A stretch of 64,000 bases of DNA from Pogonophryne albipinna (lineage: Eukaryota > Chordata > Actinopteri > Perciformes > Artedidraconidae). Within the stretch, counting starts at the first letter, position 1. Every line of letters begins with the position of its first letter. Below, in pieces: positions 1 through 10,060 of this stretch. Position numbers and translations under genes: made by a program. The notes beneath the pieces were generated by a model. It did no database searches and had not been told where the DNA came from. It was given only the letters and a program-made list of their open reading frames with translations. The stretch lies in the NCBI GenBank assembly GCA_028583405.1, contig CM053244.1:3966425-4030424 (forward strand), given 5' to 3'.

Positions 1-205
1 TTTTGGGGAGGTATTTTCTGTTTTAGAGTTTTACTCGCTACATGGTGTACTTTGAGGGTTTTGACTCTGCACACCATTTACATGCATAAAAACCTTCATA
101 ACACACAAGGGGACGGGTAATAACCGGAAAAGCATGACATGGGACCTTTAACAAAATAAATAACTCAGTTTCCTCTAATCATTAACCCATGTTTGTATAA
201 TTGAG

Positions 206-523
206 TTAACTCTGTGTGTTGCTGCTAGCATACAGAACACCTGACGTGGAAACGTTACTCGTGGATGGGGCTACAGAGCTGCTAGAAAGACAGTCGAACC
301 CGGTGCATTCCTCCGTCTGAATGTGGAGCACTTTTGCTAAATGTTTAGACAAATTGCTCGTGTTACCGCCCTTACATGCTAAACTCTCTTGGCAAGGAGC
401 ATTGTCCACCTCAAGACGGGTAACATTTAACCACACCTTGGAGCGCTTCTCTCCGCCATCCCCTCCGTGTGTTGCTGCATGTAGCAGCTGCGTGTGTGTA
501 AACTGCCACGCCCCCTCCCACAC
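206..523 (-). pseudogene. BED zinc-finger segment of a ZBED-type hAT transposase
   Basis: The translation contains SKVWLNVTRLEVDNAPCQ, then KGGNTSNLSKHL and a downstream His, which is the BED-finger layout (aromatic-rich start, C-x2-C-like pair, then H..H). In hAT transposases this domain binds the TIRs and subterminal DNA. Only the finger and a Ser-rich linker survive; nothing of the RNase H-like core follows. The second Cys of the first pair reads S here (QESLAC), so zinc binding may be lost. The sister copy at 8768-9121 has the same frame. Confidence 0.6.
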
Positions 524-626
524 AGACTGGGAGAGAGAGATCTCGTCTGGATTGGAAAGGTCGAAAATACACCGACCATAGACGCATATTTTTGTCTTTT
601 TGCATATTAGAAACGAGTTGGCGACA

Positions 627-881
627 CTAAGACTGCGAGATAATGTTTGTGTAGCAATAATACATGACCTTTCTCAACTCGCTACTCGGAGGGAAGTCGC
701 TGTCATATGCCTTGTGAACACTCCGATAATGCCTCTCCACGTTACCTTTCTTTGGCAGAGCGACGATTGCTTTACAAATAAGGCAAATAACCTTTGAATG
801 TGACATCACAACAAAATATTCTTCCTCCCATTCTGGGTGGAAGTGGTTTGTCTTTAGCTTCTTGCTCGGTCCCGCACTCAT
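627..881 (-). pseudogene. N-terminal zinc-finger exon of a GTF2IRD2-like/Charlie hAT transposase
   Basis: The peptide starts MSAGPSKKLKTNHFHPEW and contains EEEYFVV, VICLICKAIVALPKKGNVERHY and a following H. This is the zinc-finger N terminus typical of Charlie-like hAT proteins and of the hAT-derived part of vertebrate GTF2IRD2. Similarity to that family stops after SSELRK. The remaining C-terminal residues come from unrelated sequence, so this is a truncated exon. The start Met lies just inside the right TIR end of the element, as expected for a first coding exon. It is probably not functional. Confidence 0.6.
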
Positions 882-1137
882 TTTGTTGTTTGTCTCTTAA
901 ACTTAATTTGAGTTTTCCCGGCACTTGACTGATTTTGTATCGCTTTGCATTCTGGGTTAACAGACTGGAAAGCGATAGGTCGCTTTCTCTGTCAATCAAG
1001 TAAACTCCTGAATTAAGTGGCAGGGAGGCCAAGGGAGGAGGGATCAAAACCTGTTTTGTCTATTTCAACGGAGCTGGATTTTTTTATGAATGACTCGCGA
1101 TCTACCAACATTGCGGTCGACGTACTGGGCACCTCTG

Positions 1138-2486
1138 CTCTAAAGCTTTTACATGTATTTAAAAAGGCACTTGCTAACGAGTGACAAAATGAGACCAATA
1201 AACATCATGCAAAACACGAGTCAGCCTTTAGCTTAGCGGTGTTGATGTGAAGTCACACAACCGTTTAACATTAACAATGTACTTCTGGTGATTGGATTTG
1301 CACTTCAACTAACATTTGAGATTCTCCTGCTGAAAGTTTTTTGCAAGTATCAGACGTATTTGCCACAGAAAGATCCCATTGCTTTTTGTCAAGGGAGCCC
1401 TTGCAATGTTAACTTGCGGGTCGGTCTACAATGTACGTCTTCACCGCACCACTCACAGCAGCTCTCCATGACAGCAGATTTGTTGATGGAGTTCATGCCA
1501 AACATTCAGAAATCATGTTATAAGAGTACAATAAAATCTGCTTTTATGACCAGTTTGTCATGTAATTTTTAATAGCAAATACAAGAATTCCAATCTTGTG
1601 ATTAATCACAATTGATTAACGCAATTTAATGTCTTAATTGATCGATAACACTAGTATATAACTAGAGAATGCAATTCCTGAAGAAATTGCTAGTGGGAAT
1701 GCTTTATGCTGAAATATAATGTGTACGAAGAAAGTGAATAATCAAGAATATTTGGTTGACAACACTAGTATATAAATACATATTAAAGAGAATACAGGTG
1801 ACTTTCTGTATATGGCAACAAAAGCAAGGGAGATACAGACAGAACAGTGCTGACTGGGAAACGGCCTGATCCCCCGCTCTGTTTTAATGTTGTTGAGTCT
1901 GTTGTGTTGTACATCATATATACTGGTAGAGCTTTAGGGGATACACACACACACACTGGACTACCACAGCCAGAGGCGGCGTCCTAACTCGCGCTGTTTT
2001 GTGGCCCAATAGAGAATTAATACCCACACAATAAAGAGCTAATCATCTAATAAAAGAACAGGTGATTTATTCCTTCAATAAAACCCTCCAACACTACAGT
2101 GAATAACATGAGCACAATGTGTATAAACCGGCTCACTATGAGCAACGTGTGCTGCGTATAGACTGTGTGCTGGAGACATAAACACTGCTCTAATGGTAGA
2201 GGGAAAAAAGGGTTTATTCTGAGATGTGTGATTTTGTTTTATATCATTCTAAAGTACAGCTCACATCCTTAGATAATAACAGGTGAATGATGTGTTATCG
2301 CTTCAATACAAAACGCTTCTTCGCCATTAAGAATCATTAAAAGTGACTCAACTAATTTAAGGGAAATTATTTGTAAAATGCTTTAATACACATAACTTGT
2401 TGTTATGAATAGTTTTTGTGGTTGATTTGCAGAAACACAACATTGTTATGTCAGGCTTGGACATGCTCAACATAATTCTATCTTTG
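1138..2486. other. No gene recognised
   Basis: AT-rich sequence. I see a short (AC)n run near 1944-1958 and no convincing coding or structured feature. Confidence 0.5.
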
Positions 2487-2665
2487 ACCTTCTACTTTCC
2501 CCCTATGAAAGTATGTACTCTTACTATTTGTTTCATCAAATATAACATGTTAAAAACATAATTCAATAACGTGCTTTAACCACTAGGCGGTGCACACAGC
2601 CATAATAACGTTGTATTATTAGTGTAGGACACTTATGTATGTAGAACATCTGAAAATCATCAAAA
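2487..2665 (+). repeat. Dispersed repeat, also at 38822-39005
   Basis: The block beginning GACCTTCTACTTTCCCCC and containing CCACTAGGCGGTGCACAC recurs at 38822-39005 in the same orientation with a few differences and a small insertion. No TIRs or coding potential were seen, so the repeat class is unknown. Confidence 0.7.
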
Positions 2666-2749
2666 TGTGAAGGCAAAATGTCCCTAAGGGTTGGTTCACA
2701 TAATTAAAACTAATTGTGACCACCTGATATTACATTGTGTGGCGGCCAT

Positions 2750-3014
2750 CCCAATGAAGTAAAACCCAAACCCCCAAAACAGCAATGTTCTTTTTCCCGA
2801 ACCTCCTCTCCTTTCCCTCCTCTCCTCGTAAAGAAGAATTAGATCCCATAATGACAGGGTAAATGTATTCACGTTCAACATAAGAGCGGGGGATGCAGAG
2901 TTAGTGAGTGTTGGTTCCAATCATTTAAGACTTATCTTATTTGTTTGATCATTGTTAAGGCCTAAAATTCTGATTATTAAATATAAGACTTTTTAAGACC
3001 CCGCGGGAACTCTG
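2750..3014 (-). mobile_element. hAT-like end fragment
   Basis: The right edge reads GACCCCGCGGGAACTCTG, whose reverse complement CAGAGTTCCCGCGGGGTC looks like a hAT terminus. Internal blocks (around 2865-2900 and 2953-2985) recur in pieces at 36222-36975, so the family is present twice. No opposite TIR was found. Confidence 0.45.
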
Positions 3015-3315
3015 TAATTAGAGCATGTCAAAGTTTGCAGACAAACTGAAAAGAGCCTTAATCGATAGGTACAACCTCATTTATTTACCAGTTGGACTCT
3101 TTTAATGTTGTTATTCTGTGCAGATGTCAATTTGTAAGTACATGCCCGATCTGCTTACAAATGCAATGGAGTAGGAAAGGAGGAGAATTTCAAAAAAAGT
3201 TTTAAGGCCAATCTTTTCAAAATGTTAAAGCCAATGGGAACCCAGAGGAAACACAATCCATTCCAACTATGATCATCCTCCTCTTTGTGAAGATAAAAAA
3301 GGTAAATCAACATAC

Positions 3316-3512
3316 CATGTATTCCTTCACCAGCTTCTCATCTTCGTTCAAGTAGACACAATGACCTTTGAGGATGCAGATTGGATAGCAGTTCCACACC
3401 TTCGATGATCACTCCGACATCCTCTGGCCCGTCCTCTTCGCCAGCGCCCTCATTGCGGATCACATGAAGCCCCATGGTTGTCTGTGGGGTTGCACTCTCG
3501 GCTTCCTCACTC
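3316..3512 (-). pseudogene. Exon relic of a SAMD3-like fish protein
   Basis: On the minus strand a stretch reads LHVIRNEGAGEED, then GPEDVGVIIEGVELLSNL, followed in another frame by ILKGHCVYLNEDEKLVKEYM and a GT at 3315-3314. The D(V/I)GVxxEGVEVL and LVKEYM patterns resemble C-terminal regions of the multi-copy SAMD3-like uncharacterised proteins of fish (recalled from family knowledge). At least one frameshift separates the two halves. The assignment is tentative; the relic is isolated from any flanking exon. Confidence 0.35.
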
Positions 3513-4033
3513 CTCACATTCTAAAAAAGGTGGAAAATGAGATCATTGACTATTTTGAAAAAGTAAACATAGTAAGTTTAAAAGGTTCAGTGTGTAATAT
3601 CGGAGATAGCAAAGCTCCCTTACTCCACCCTCCCTTTGGGAAAATGTTCAGAAAGTATGGTGGCCTTGAAGGACAGTAAGTAACTGAAGATGGCATCATC
3701 CACCACTGCCTCAAGCCTTTCAGTATCAAGTGAGCTGAAGATGGACGTAGTTATTTATCTATAGTACTATATGTGACCCGCTCTATCGAAATCAGTCTCA
3801 ACGGCTCATTTCAAAATAAACGGGGATTTGCGTAAAAAATAGTTTTTCGGGGTTTGGGTGTTTTGTTTGATTTTAAATAATCAAAGTCTTGGCTTTCAGA
3901 ATATGAAACTTTTATTTCCAAAATCACACGATAAATACATTTTTGAAGCTCGTAAAGGGAATATGACGGCTCTCACTCCACTCTTCTGCAGTGCAGCTCC
4001 CCCTCGCTGAAATTATGAATGTAAGGCGTATAG

Positions 4034-5251
4034 CAGGGGTACTATTGAAGATTATTATCATCTGATATTTGGGAAGTGTGTTACATTTGAAATGGCAGAA
4101 AGTCTTGTTGCAACTTCCAGATATTAAAAGAGGCCCCTTGAGTTTCTCTGGAAATTATCAATAGTAGCAGTTAAGTGAATACTGTTTAAACAGTACCTGT
4201 GTTTGTGTTTTGTATTGATTTCTCTGTTTTATCCTTTCATAAATGTGAGGACTAAAACTTGCTCAAACATTCTGGGGTGCTTGGAGTAAACAGGTTTTAT
4301 TGCTCTGTGGGGGAGGTGTAGGTAAGCAGGACAGTGGGCTAGTTGGAAGAGAGTACCTTCTGCTTAAGATCTCCAGTATGTCATGTTTCAGGGAAGTCTA
4401 CATATCTTGAATAGTATATGTGTGTGTTTAATTACTTTGTATAAATAATGGGAGTAAGATGTGAGCAAGAGAATATTCTTTAGACCCAACTCAGGTCTCT
4501 GGAATGTGCAGGAAAGTGTGTGTGTGGAAGTCTATGCAGGAAAGTGAGATAACGGACACCAGATATATTTTACTACCATCTCAGAGACACTTGTTTATTA
4601 TCCTGGCTGGCTCGCGCTGATTCGCTAAGAAAAGCCATCTTTTACATCTTCCAATGAGATGACCTGAAAAGATGACCAGCTGACCCAACCCCTCCTGTTT
4701 TGTTTTCTGCATGTAAGCCTGTTCTATCTGTTGGCTCTTTCTCTTTTGCTCCTGCCGTCAAGATGAGAAGTTCTCCCAGCATTTGGACCTGAGCAGGGGG
4801 TTGGCCGATACCCCTTTTGAGAAGTGTATTTGTATTCTTACCGTTTATCATTAAAGCAGATTATTGTTTAACCCCTATCCTGGTTGTTTTGGGTTTCCCT
4901 TCTTTTAAAGCAAACTCATATATGATCGGCGCGGAGCAGAGATATCTGCCACAACAGTACTCAAACTTTTTTATTAAAGGTCCACTTGTAAATTTCATAC
5001 AAGGTCACAAGTGCCAGTAGAGTTCCCCCCCCCCCCCCCCCCCCCCCGGAGCGGAGCAACGAAACTGCGCTATGCATGGGACCCCCCTTGCAGTCTGCAA
5101 TGCGTGTCACGCTCGCACACACAAGTAAATATATATGCACGTTCATTCTAACAACGCGTCGGACACAAGAAAATATACATTAATCAGAATCAGAACGTTT
5201 TTATTTTGTATAATGGGACACAGGGTTTGGTCCGGAGTTTGAGAAGCCCTG
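4034..5251 (+). mobile_element. hAT element with 8-bp TSD GCGTATAG, split by an LTR
   Basis: Its ends are CAGGGGTACTCAAACT on the left and GGAGTTTGAGAAGCCCTG on the right (inverted). The target duplication GCGTATAG is exact at 4026-4033 and 5252-5259. An LTR (4044-4956) sits ten bases inside the left end. Without the LTR the element is about 300 bp and non-coding, with a run of about 23 Cs near 5025-5047. It is a small non-autonomous hAT. Confidence 0.88.
4044..4956 (+). mobile_element. Solo retroviral LTR
   Basis: This 913-bp block is shared with the LTR at 60772-61727, which is in the opposite orientation. It is flanked by GTACT at 4039-4043 and 4957-4961, as retroviral integration would leave. 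Near the 3' side, ATTAAA (about 4851) precedes a conserved AGATTATTGTTTAAC block, a likely polyadenylation signal, and the LTR ends in CCACAACA. No internal retroviral sequence flanks it, so it is a solo LTR formed by LTR-LTR recombination. The exact 5' base is uncertain by one (ATTGAAG or TATTGAAG), since a 4- or 5-bp TSD both fit. Confidence 0.85.
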
Positions 5252-6051
5252 GCGTATAGTGATCATAGATAACACGGCAGGGTCCGTTACAGTTTGTTTT
5301 CATCTCATTTCAATTAAACAATATAAGTATGGTCGTAACTGAAATGGTGAAGACGTTAAAGACTTAAATACTTTTCTGAATTTGATCTGTAAAGTTGGAC
5401 TGCAGTTGGTACTGTAAGGAATAAAATCAATATTTATATGGCGTAACTTAAAATTAATACACTGTTCTAATTTAAAGCTGCTTTATTCTGAAAACTGAAT
5501 GTTCACACTCGACTTCCGGTTTTCCCGAGTAAATAGTGTCTACTTACGGTTAGCATTAGCATGTAGCTAATATTGTGTTTTGTGTACGTGAATTTAAGGA
5601 GAGGGAGGAGGGGTGCGGGAGGAGACAAAAGGGAGGATACACGCGAGCAGACTACGCGGAAGTGCTTTCACTACTCGCGTATAAAAGCCCCGCCCCCACT
5701 TCAACAGAGGAAAACCGACAACTGGAAGATGAGTGGAAAAGCGTCACATAAATGTATAAGTGCTCACAGCTCCGTGGGAATTATTATGTGCAATTCATTT
5801 CTAAAAGGCTTTCACATTACTATAATTATATTTTTATTTAAATGTAGGCTACATTTACCCCAAAACGGAACACAAAAGCAGGACCAACCATCATTGAATT
5901 CCTTGACTAACAAGAGAAAGATTCATTCATTTAACTAAATATTTAACCAGAAATGGGCCGGTTCTAAGGGTTCTTCAGTTAAGCCCGATGAGAGGGGATA
6001 CAGCTGTGCACATGTCATCATTAACAGACGTCGTTTAAGAGTGAACGAGGA

Positions 6052-6193
6052 CATCCCAATTAATACCTGAGGACTGCTCCGTCCTCGCGTCACCTCCTCG
6101 TGTCCCTCGCTCGCATCTTACGGAGGCGGAGCTAAGATGCAAGGAAGGGACGCGAGTGAGGGAAAGGAGGAGTCGAGGAGGGGTATTGGGATG
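6052..6193. repeat. Foldback MITE-like inverted repeat
   Basis: CATCCCAATTAATACC at the left pairs with GGTATTGGGATG at the right, and the interior continues as an imperfect complement (CCTCGTGTCCCTCGCTCGCA against its reverse complement near 6143-6162). The unit of about 142 bp can fold almost end to end. Confidence 0.75.
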
Positions 6194-6317
6194 AGGCTAC
6201 TGTCTTTAACCCTCATGTATTGACGCTGCAATACTGTTATTGGGGAATGTTTAAATGACCGACAGATATTAGAATATTGTAAAAGCAACATCAGAAAACG
6301 ACAGGATGTGCCTTGGA

Positions 6318-6505
6318 CTATTCATATCTTAGACTGCACTGTTACTTTTATCCATGTATTTTTTCTTTTAATGTTTATGTTATTATCTTTTCTTTTTAAT
6401 GACTGATTTTAAATGCCATTTTCTTAATGTCTTTCATTTTTGTAAAGCACTTTGAATTGCCTTGTGTTGAAAAGTGCTATATAAATAAACTTGCCTTGCC
6501 TTGGA
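6318..6505 (+). mobile_element. LINE L2-clade 3' tail
   Basis: This block equals the 3' UTR of the L2 fragment at 41949-42137, ending GAAAAGTGCTATATAAATAA and CTTGCCTTGCC. Only the untranslated tail is present, as in 5'-truncated LINE insertions. Confidence 0.75.
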
Positions 6506-6866
6506 CCCACCCTCGTCAACGCTAAGCCAATAGAAGACTACATTTGATAAAATGAGAAGCCAGCTGGAAATGTATCTCCTTTCCCAGCTGACCCACGCTA
6601 AGGAAGCAGCAACCATGAGGAGAGCCGCCATTTTGCAATTTCATTGTATCCTTGTTTAATTAAACACTATTAACTTTTAAATAAGCTTCGTGGACTCTTT
6701 CCAGCTAATCCTGGGCTCAGGGCTAAAAAAAACTACAGTACCAATTGTAGATTTTCCTCCAGTATAGACATATTGCTTTGGTTGAAAATGAAAGACAAAC
6801 GTATATGTTCATATATGAATTGGAGGTATAATGTGAAATCAATACAAGTTCTAGGTATCATGGAAA

Positions 6867-7150
6867 TACACTGAACACAAATATAAACGCAACACTTTTG
6901 TTTTTGCTCCCATTTTTCATGAGATGAACTCAAAGATCTAAAACATTTTCTATAAACACAAAATAACCATTTCTCTCAAATATTGTTCACAAATCTGAAA
7001 AAATGTGTGATAGTGAGCACTTCTCCTTTGCCGAGAGAATCCATCCCACCTCACAGGTGTGGCATATCAAGATGCTGATTAGACAGCATGATTATTGCAC
7101 AGGTGTGCCTTAGGCTGGCCACAATAAAAGGCCACTCTGAAACGTGCAGT
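6867..7150 (+). mobile_element. Tc1/mariner-like terminal fragment
   Basis: It starts CACTGAACACAAATATAAAC and includes ACAGGTGTGGCATATCAAGA and GGCCACAATAAAAGGCCACT, sequence I recognise from a widespread fish DNA transposon end. It follows TA and cuts the repeat unit 6739-6865 short. No transposase is present. Confidence 0.55.
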
Positions 7151-7193
7151 TTTGCTTTATTGGGGGGGTCCGAAAACCAGGCAGTATCTGGTG

Positions 7194-7319
7194 AGGGTTA
7201 GGGGTAGGGTAATGTTGTGAATCGAGTGGCCTGTGTTCGTCATCCATAACATACGCCTACCCATACCATAACCCCACCACCACCATGGGCCACTCGATTC
7301 ACAACATTACCCTAACCCT
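7194..7319. repeat. Long hairpin with telomere-like arm tips
   Basis: The arms at 7194-7231 and 7288-7319 are inverted copies; the core is AATGTTGTGAATCGAGTGG, and the tips read AGGGTTAGGG and its complement. The loop is about 56 nt and starts CTGTGTTCGT. The left arm has a 6-nt expansion in the G-rich tip. Confidence 0.85.
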
Positions 7320-7360
7320 AGATCGTCTCTTATATTAAACATCCAACAATATTAAAGAGG

Positions 7361-7570
7361 TATCATAACTGAAATAGTGAAGATGTTAAAGACTTAAATA
7401 CTTTGCTGAATTTGATCTGTAAAGTTGGACAGCAGTTGGTACCAATTGTAGATTATCCTCCAGTATAGACATATTGCTTTGGTTGAAAATTTGAAAGACG
7501 AACGTATATGTCCATATATTAATTGGAGGTATAATGTGCAATCAATACAAGTTGAAGGTATCATGGAAAG
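7361..7570. repeat. Uninterrupted repeat unit (empty site)
   Basis: Intact version of the unit that is split at 5410/6739. It contains AAAGTTGGACAGCAGTTGG, the undivided TACC site, and ACATATTGCTTTGGTTG. It serves as the reference for the TA insertion. Confidence 0.75.
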
Positions 7571-7590
7571 AATACCTGATATACTGTACC

Positions 7591-7664
7591 AGGCACTGCT
7601 GGGATTTTAACCCAGGATCTCCTGTTTACAAGACAGGCGCTTTAACCGTCTAAGCGACAATGCC
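7591..7664 (-). tRNA. tRNA-Thr(TGT)-like gene, probably a pseudogene
   Basis: On the minus strand the 74-nt sequence has the D arm GCTTAGACGGTTAAAGC, anticodon stem-loop CTGTCTTGTAAACAG (anticodon TGT) and a T arm with CTGGG/CCCAG stem. Acceptor GGCATTG pairs with CAGTGCC using one G-U pair. The T loop and internal B-box read GGTTAAAATCC instead of the near-invariant GGTTCGAATCC, which should weaken Pol III recruitment and the T-loop fold. It lies beside a dispersed repeat, with no other tRNA nearby. Confidence 0.75.
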
Positions 7665-8253
7665 ACTGTTCCTTCCTTTTCCCTATGTCATTCAAACATC
7701 CACTGGCAGTATCTTCCAGGGAAAAAAGGAAGAAAATCAAGTTTCATTAGATGTTCTTTTACATTTTAACTTATTCAGTGTTTAGCCGTAACAGCTTCAA
7801 CAGATTGCGGAGCCATGTGTTGCACACATCTACACACTAATTAAAATAATTCCTGGCGGGTTTCAATAATATCAAACTTGTCATGGAAGCTAAGACCAAT
7901 ATGTAGATTATAAAGTATTAAAAGCATCTCAATCTGGCTCTGCCACTGAAGAACACCGCCTCAGGTTTGTATATATCTCTCAGTGTAAACATGCCAAGAC
8001 GCAAATGAAGCGTTTGAATTGTCAGATCCAAAAATATGAGCATGACAGTGAGGCGATTACATTGTTTACTTGACTTGAAGCCATTTAAGGGGAAATAAAC
8101 TTGGGTAAAAACTATTAGAGCGAAGGCCTGTTACATCTGTTTGCCCCTGAGATAGCAGCACACTGATCGGTGATGCATCATGCAACAGTTGCTATTGGTA
8201 ACGACATATCACCCGAAGGTAAGTCAGTCAAGTAAGTTCAGAAATGTACATCA
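7665..8253. other. No gene recognised
   Basis: Unremarkable unique-looking sequence between the tRNA-like gene and the hAT target site. Confidence 0.5.
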
Positions 8254-8767
8254 CTCTATTGCAGGGGTGCCCACACTTTTTTGGCTGGTGAGCTACTTTT
8301 GAAATGACCAGCTCACCGAGGTCTACCAACCAAAAATAAAATGCCAAATTGCAAGGGTTGCTGAATAACACGTTTTATTTATACATGGGATAACTACAAT
8401 AGGGCTGCAACAAACGACTCATTTGATAATCGATTAATCTATCGATTAATGAAACGATTAATCGACTATTCGGACTATTACTGTATGCCTTGCACAATTT
8501 CTCAAACGCTCTGATTTAGCCATCAACTTTTAGATGTAGCTTGAGGTTGTTTTAGGCATGTGGAAACTAACAATGAAGACAAAGATTAATACTTGATTCA
8601 AAAATACATACATTATTAAATTAACTTAACATTGCTTTTTATTTAAATTAAATAAATAATATTTCACATCAAAAGAAAGTGTTTTAACAAATCGTATTAA
8701 ATAATGTGATGACAGAACTGTAAACAGAATAGCTGAAACTTTAACAAACTAAATAACTCTGTTTCCT

Positions 8768-9121
8768 CTAATCATTAACCCATGTTTGGATAATGTAGTT
8801 AAATCTGTGTGTTGCTGCTAGCATACATAACACCTGACGTGGAAACGTTCCTCGTGGATGGGGGGGGGCTACAGAGCTGCTAGAAAGACAGTCGAACCCG
8901 GTGCATTCCTCCGTCTGAATGTGGAGCACTTTTGCTAAATGTTTAGACAAATTGCTCGTGTTACCGCCCTTACATGCTGAACACTCTTGGCAACGAGCAT
9001 TGTCCACCTCAAGACGGGTAACATTTAACCACACCTTGGAGCGCTTCTCTCCGCCATCCCTGCCGTGTGTTGCTGCATGTAGCAGCTGCGTGTGTGTAAA
9101 CTGCCCCGCCCCCTCGCACAC
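8768..9121 (-). pseudogene. BED zinc-finger segment (copy 2)
   Basis: Close copy of 206-523. Here the first cysteine pair is intact (ARCQECSACKGGNTSNL), so this version keeps the full BED ligand set. The C-terminal tail differs because of an added G run near 8862-8868 that shifts the frame. Confidence 0.6.
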
Positions 9122-9157
9122 AGACGGGGGAGAGAGATCTCTTCTCGATTGGAAAGA

Positions 9158-9478
9158 TCAAAAATACACCGACCATAGACGCATTTGTTTGTCTTTTTGC
9201 ATGTTAGAAACGAGTTGGCGACACAAAGAGTGCGAGATAATGTTTGTGTAGCAATAATACATGACCTTTCTCAACTCGCTACTCGGAGGGAAGGCCTTGT
9301 CATATGCCTTGTGAACACTCCGATAATGCCTCTCCACGTTACCTTTCTTTGGCAGAGCAACGCTTGCTTTACAAATAAGGCAAATAACCTTTGAATGTGA
9401 CATCACAACAAAATATTCTTCCTCCCATTCTGGGTGGAAGTGGTTTGTCTTTAGCTTCTTGCTCGGTCCCGCACTCAT
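9158..9478 (-). pseudogene. GTF2IRD2-like/Charlie hAT N-terminal zinc-finger exon (copy 2)
   Basis: Close copy of 627-881 with VICLICKASVALPKKGNVERH. After SSELRK the reading frame runs into sequence unrelated to the family, the apparent junction with the BED-carrying segment. A spliced fusion of two fingers is conceivable but unproven. Confidence 0.6.
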
Positions 9479-10060
9479 TTTGTTGTTTGTCTCTTGTTTG
9501 TCTCTTTAACTTAATTTGAGTTTTCCCGGCACTTGACTGATTTTGTATCGCATTGCATTCTGGGTTAACAGACTGGAAAGCGATAGGTCGCTTTTTCTGT
9601 CAATCAAGTAAACTCCTGAATTAAGTGGCAGGGAGGCCAAGGGAGGAGGGATCAAAACCTGTTTTGTCTATATTAACGGAGCTGGATTTTTTTTTTATGA
9701 ATGACTCGCGATCTACCAGCATTGCCCACGTGGTCGACCGCGGTCGACGTACTGGGCACCTCTGCTCTATTGTAATGCAGCCTTTAGAACTAGGGAAAGA
9801 CAACGCATGGATGTCGTTCAAAATCTCAGCTGATATCTAGTCTCATATCATGATACTGATATAGTGTTGATAAATTGTCCAGCCCCAGGTTTAATTTTTT
9901 AATCTTCTGTCATATTTTGTCAGTGTCCTTTAATTTCTTCCTCCATTATCGCTGTTAAGCTCTTTGATCAACTAGGTTTTGTGTAAAGGGCAATTTAAAT
10001 ACAGTTGATTTGATTCAAGGTCAATTACTTTGCAGTGCTAAATTAATATTAAATTGGAAC

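Larger units (their letters stand above)
146..1137 (-). mobile_element. Composite hAT element, copy 1 (left end missing)
   Basis: This stretch matches 8738-9764 closely, base by base. Its right end is TGGGCACCTCTG, the terminal inverted repeat seen in the complete copy at 8262-9764. The left TIR is absent: similarity stops near 146 and the first 145 bases are unrelated. Read on the minus strand it carries an N-terminal zinc-finger exon (627-881) and then a BED-finger segment (206-523). No transposase catalytic core is present, so it is a non-autonomous relic. hAT assignment rests on the TIR style (CAGRGGTGCCCA) and on the 8-bp TSD of the sister copy. Confidence 0.75.
3772..5322 (+). mobile_element. 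MITE-like element (TGTGACCYGCTCTATCG family), right part missing, carrying nested insertions
   Basis: The left end matches the TIR of the complete copies at 22525-23374 and 58698-59601. After about 260 bases the element is interrupted by a hAT (4034-5251). It resumes at 5252 with GCGTATAG and the shared block GTCCGTTACAGTTTG, and similarity ends near 5322, so the right TIR is lost. No transposase is encoded. The superfamily is not assigned. Confidence 0.75.
5412..6738. mobile_element. 1.3 kb insertion with TA target duplication
   Basis: The sequence on both sides (5331-5411 and 6739-6865) forms one continuous repeat unit that is intact at 7361-7570, where the empty site reads TTGGTACCAATT. 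Here TA is duplicated at 5410-5411 and 6739-6740. The insert begins CTGTAAGG and ends ACTACAG, so only about 5 bp of terminal inversion is visible. It holds a foldback repeat, an L2 tail and no usable gene. A Tc1/mariner-type origin is possible from the TA site but the short TIR argues for caution. Confidence 0.65.
8262..9764 (-). mobile_element. Composite hAT element, complete copy, TSD CTCTATTG
   Basis: The TIRs are CAGGGGTGCCCA (left) and TGGGCACCTCTG (right, inverted with one mismatch). The 8-bp target duplication CTCTATTG is exact at 8254-8261 and 9765-9772. Two zinc-finger pieces of different hAT lineages lie in the minus sense. Near 8400 an internal block GGGCTGCAACAAACGACTC followed by ATCGATTAAT repeats looks like the terminus of a second hAT family, so one element appears to have engulfed part of another. 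At 1503 bp it lacks a transposase core. Confidence 0.88.
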
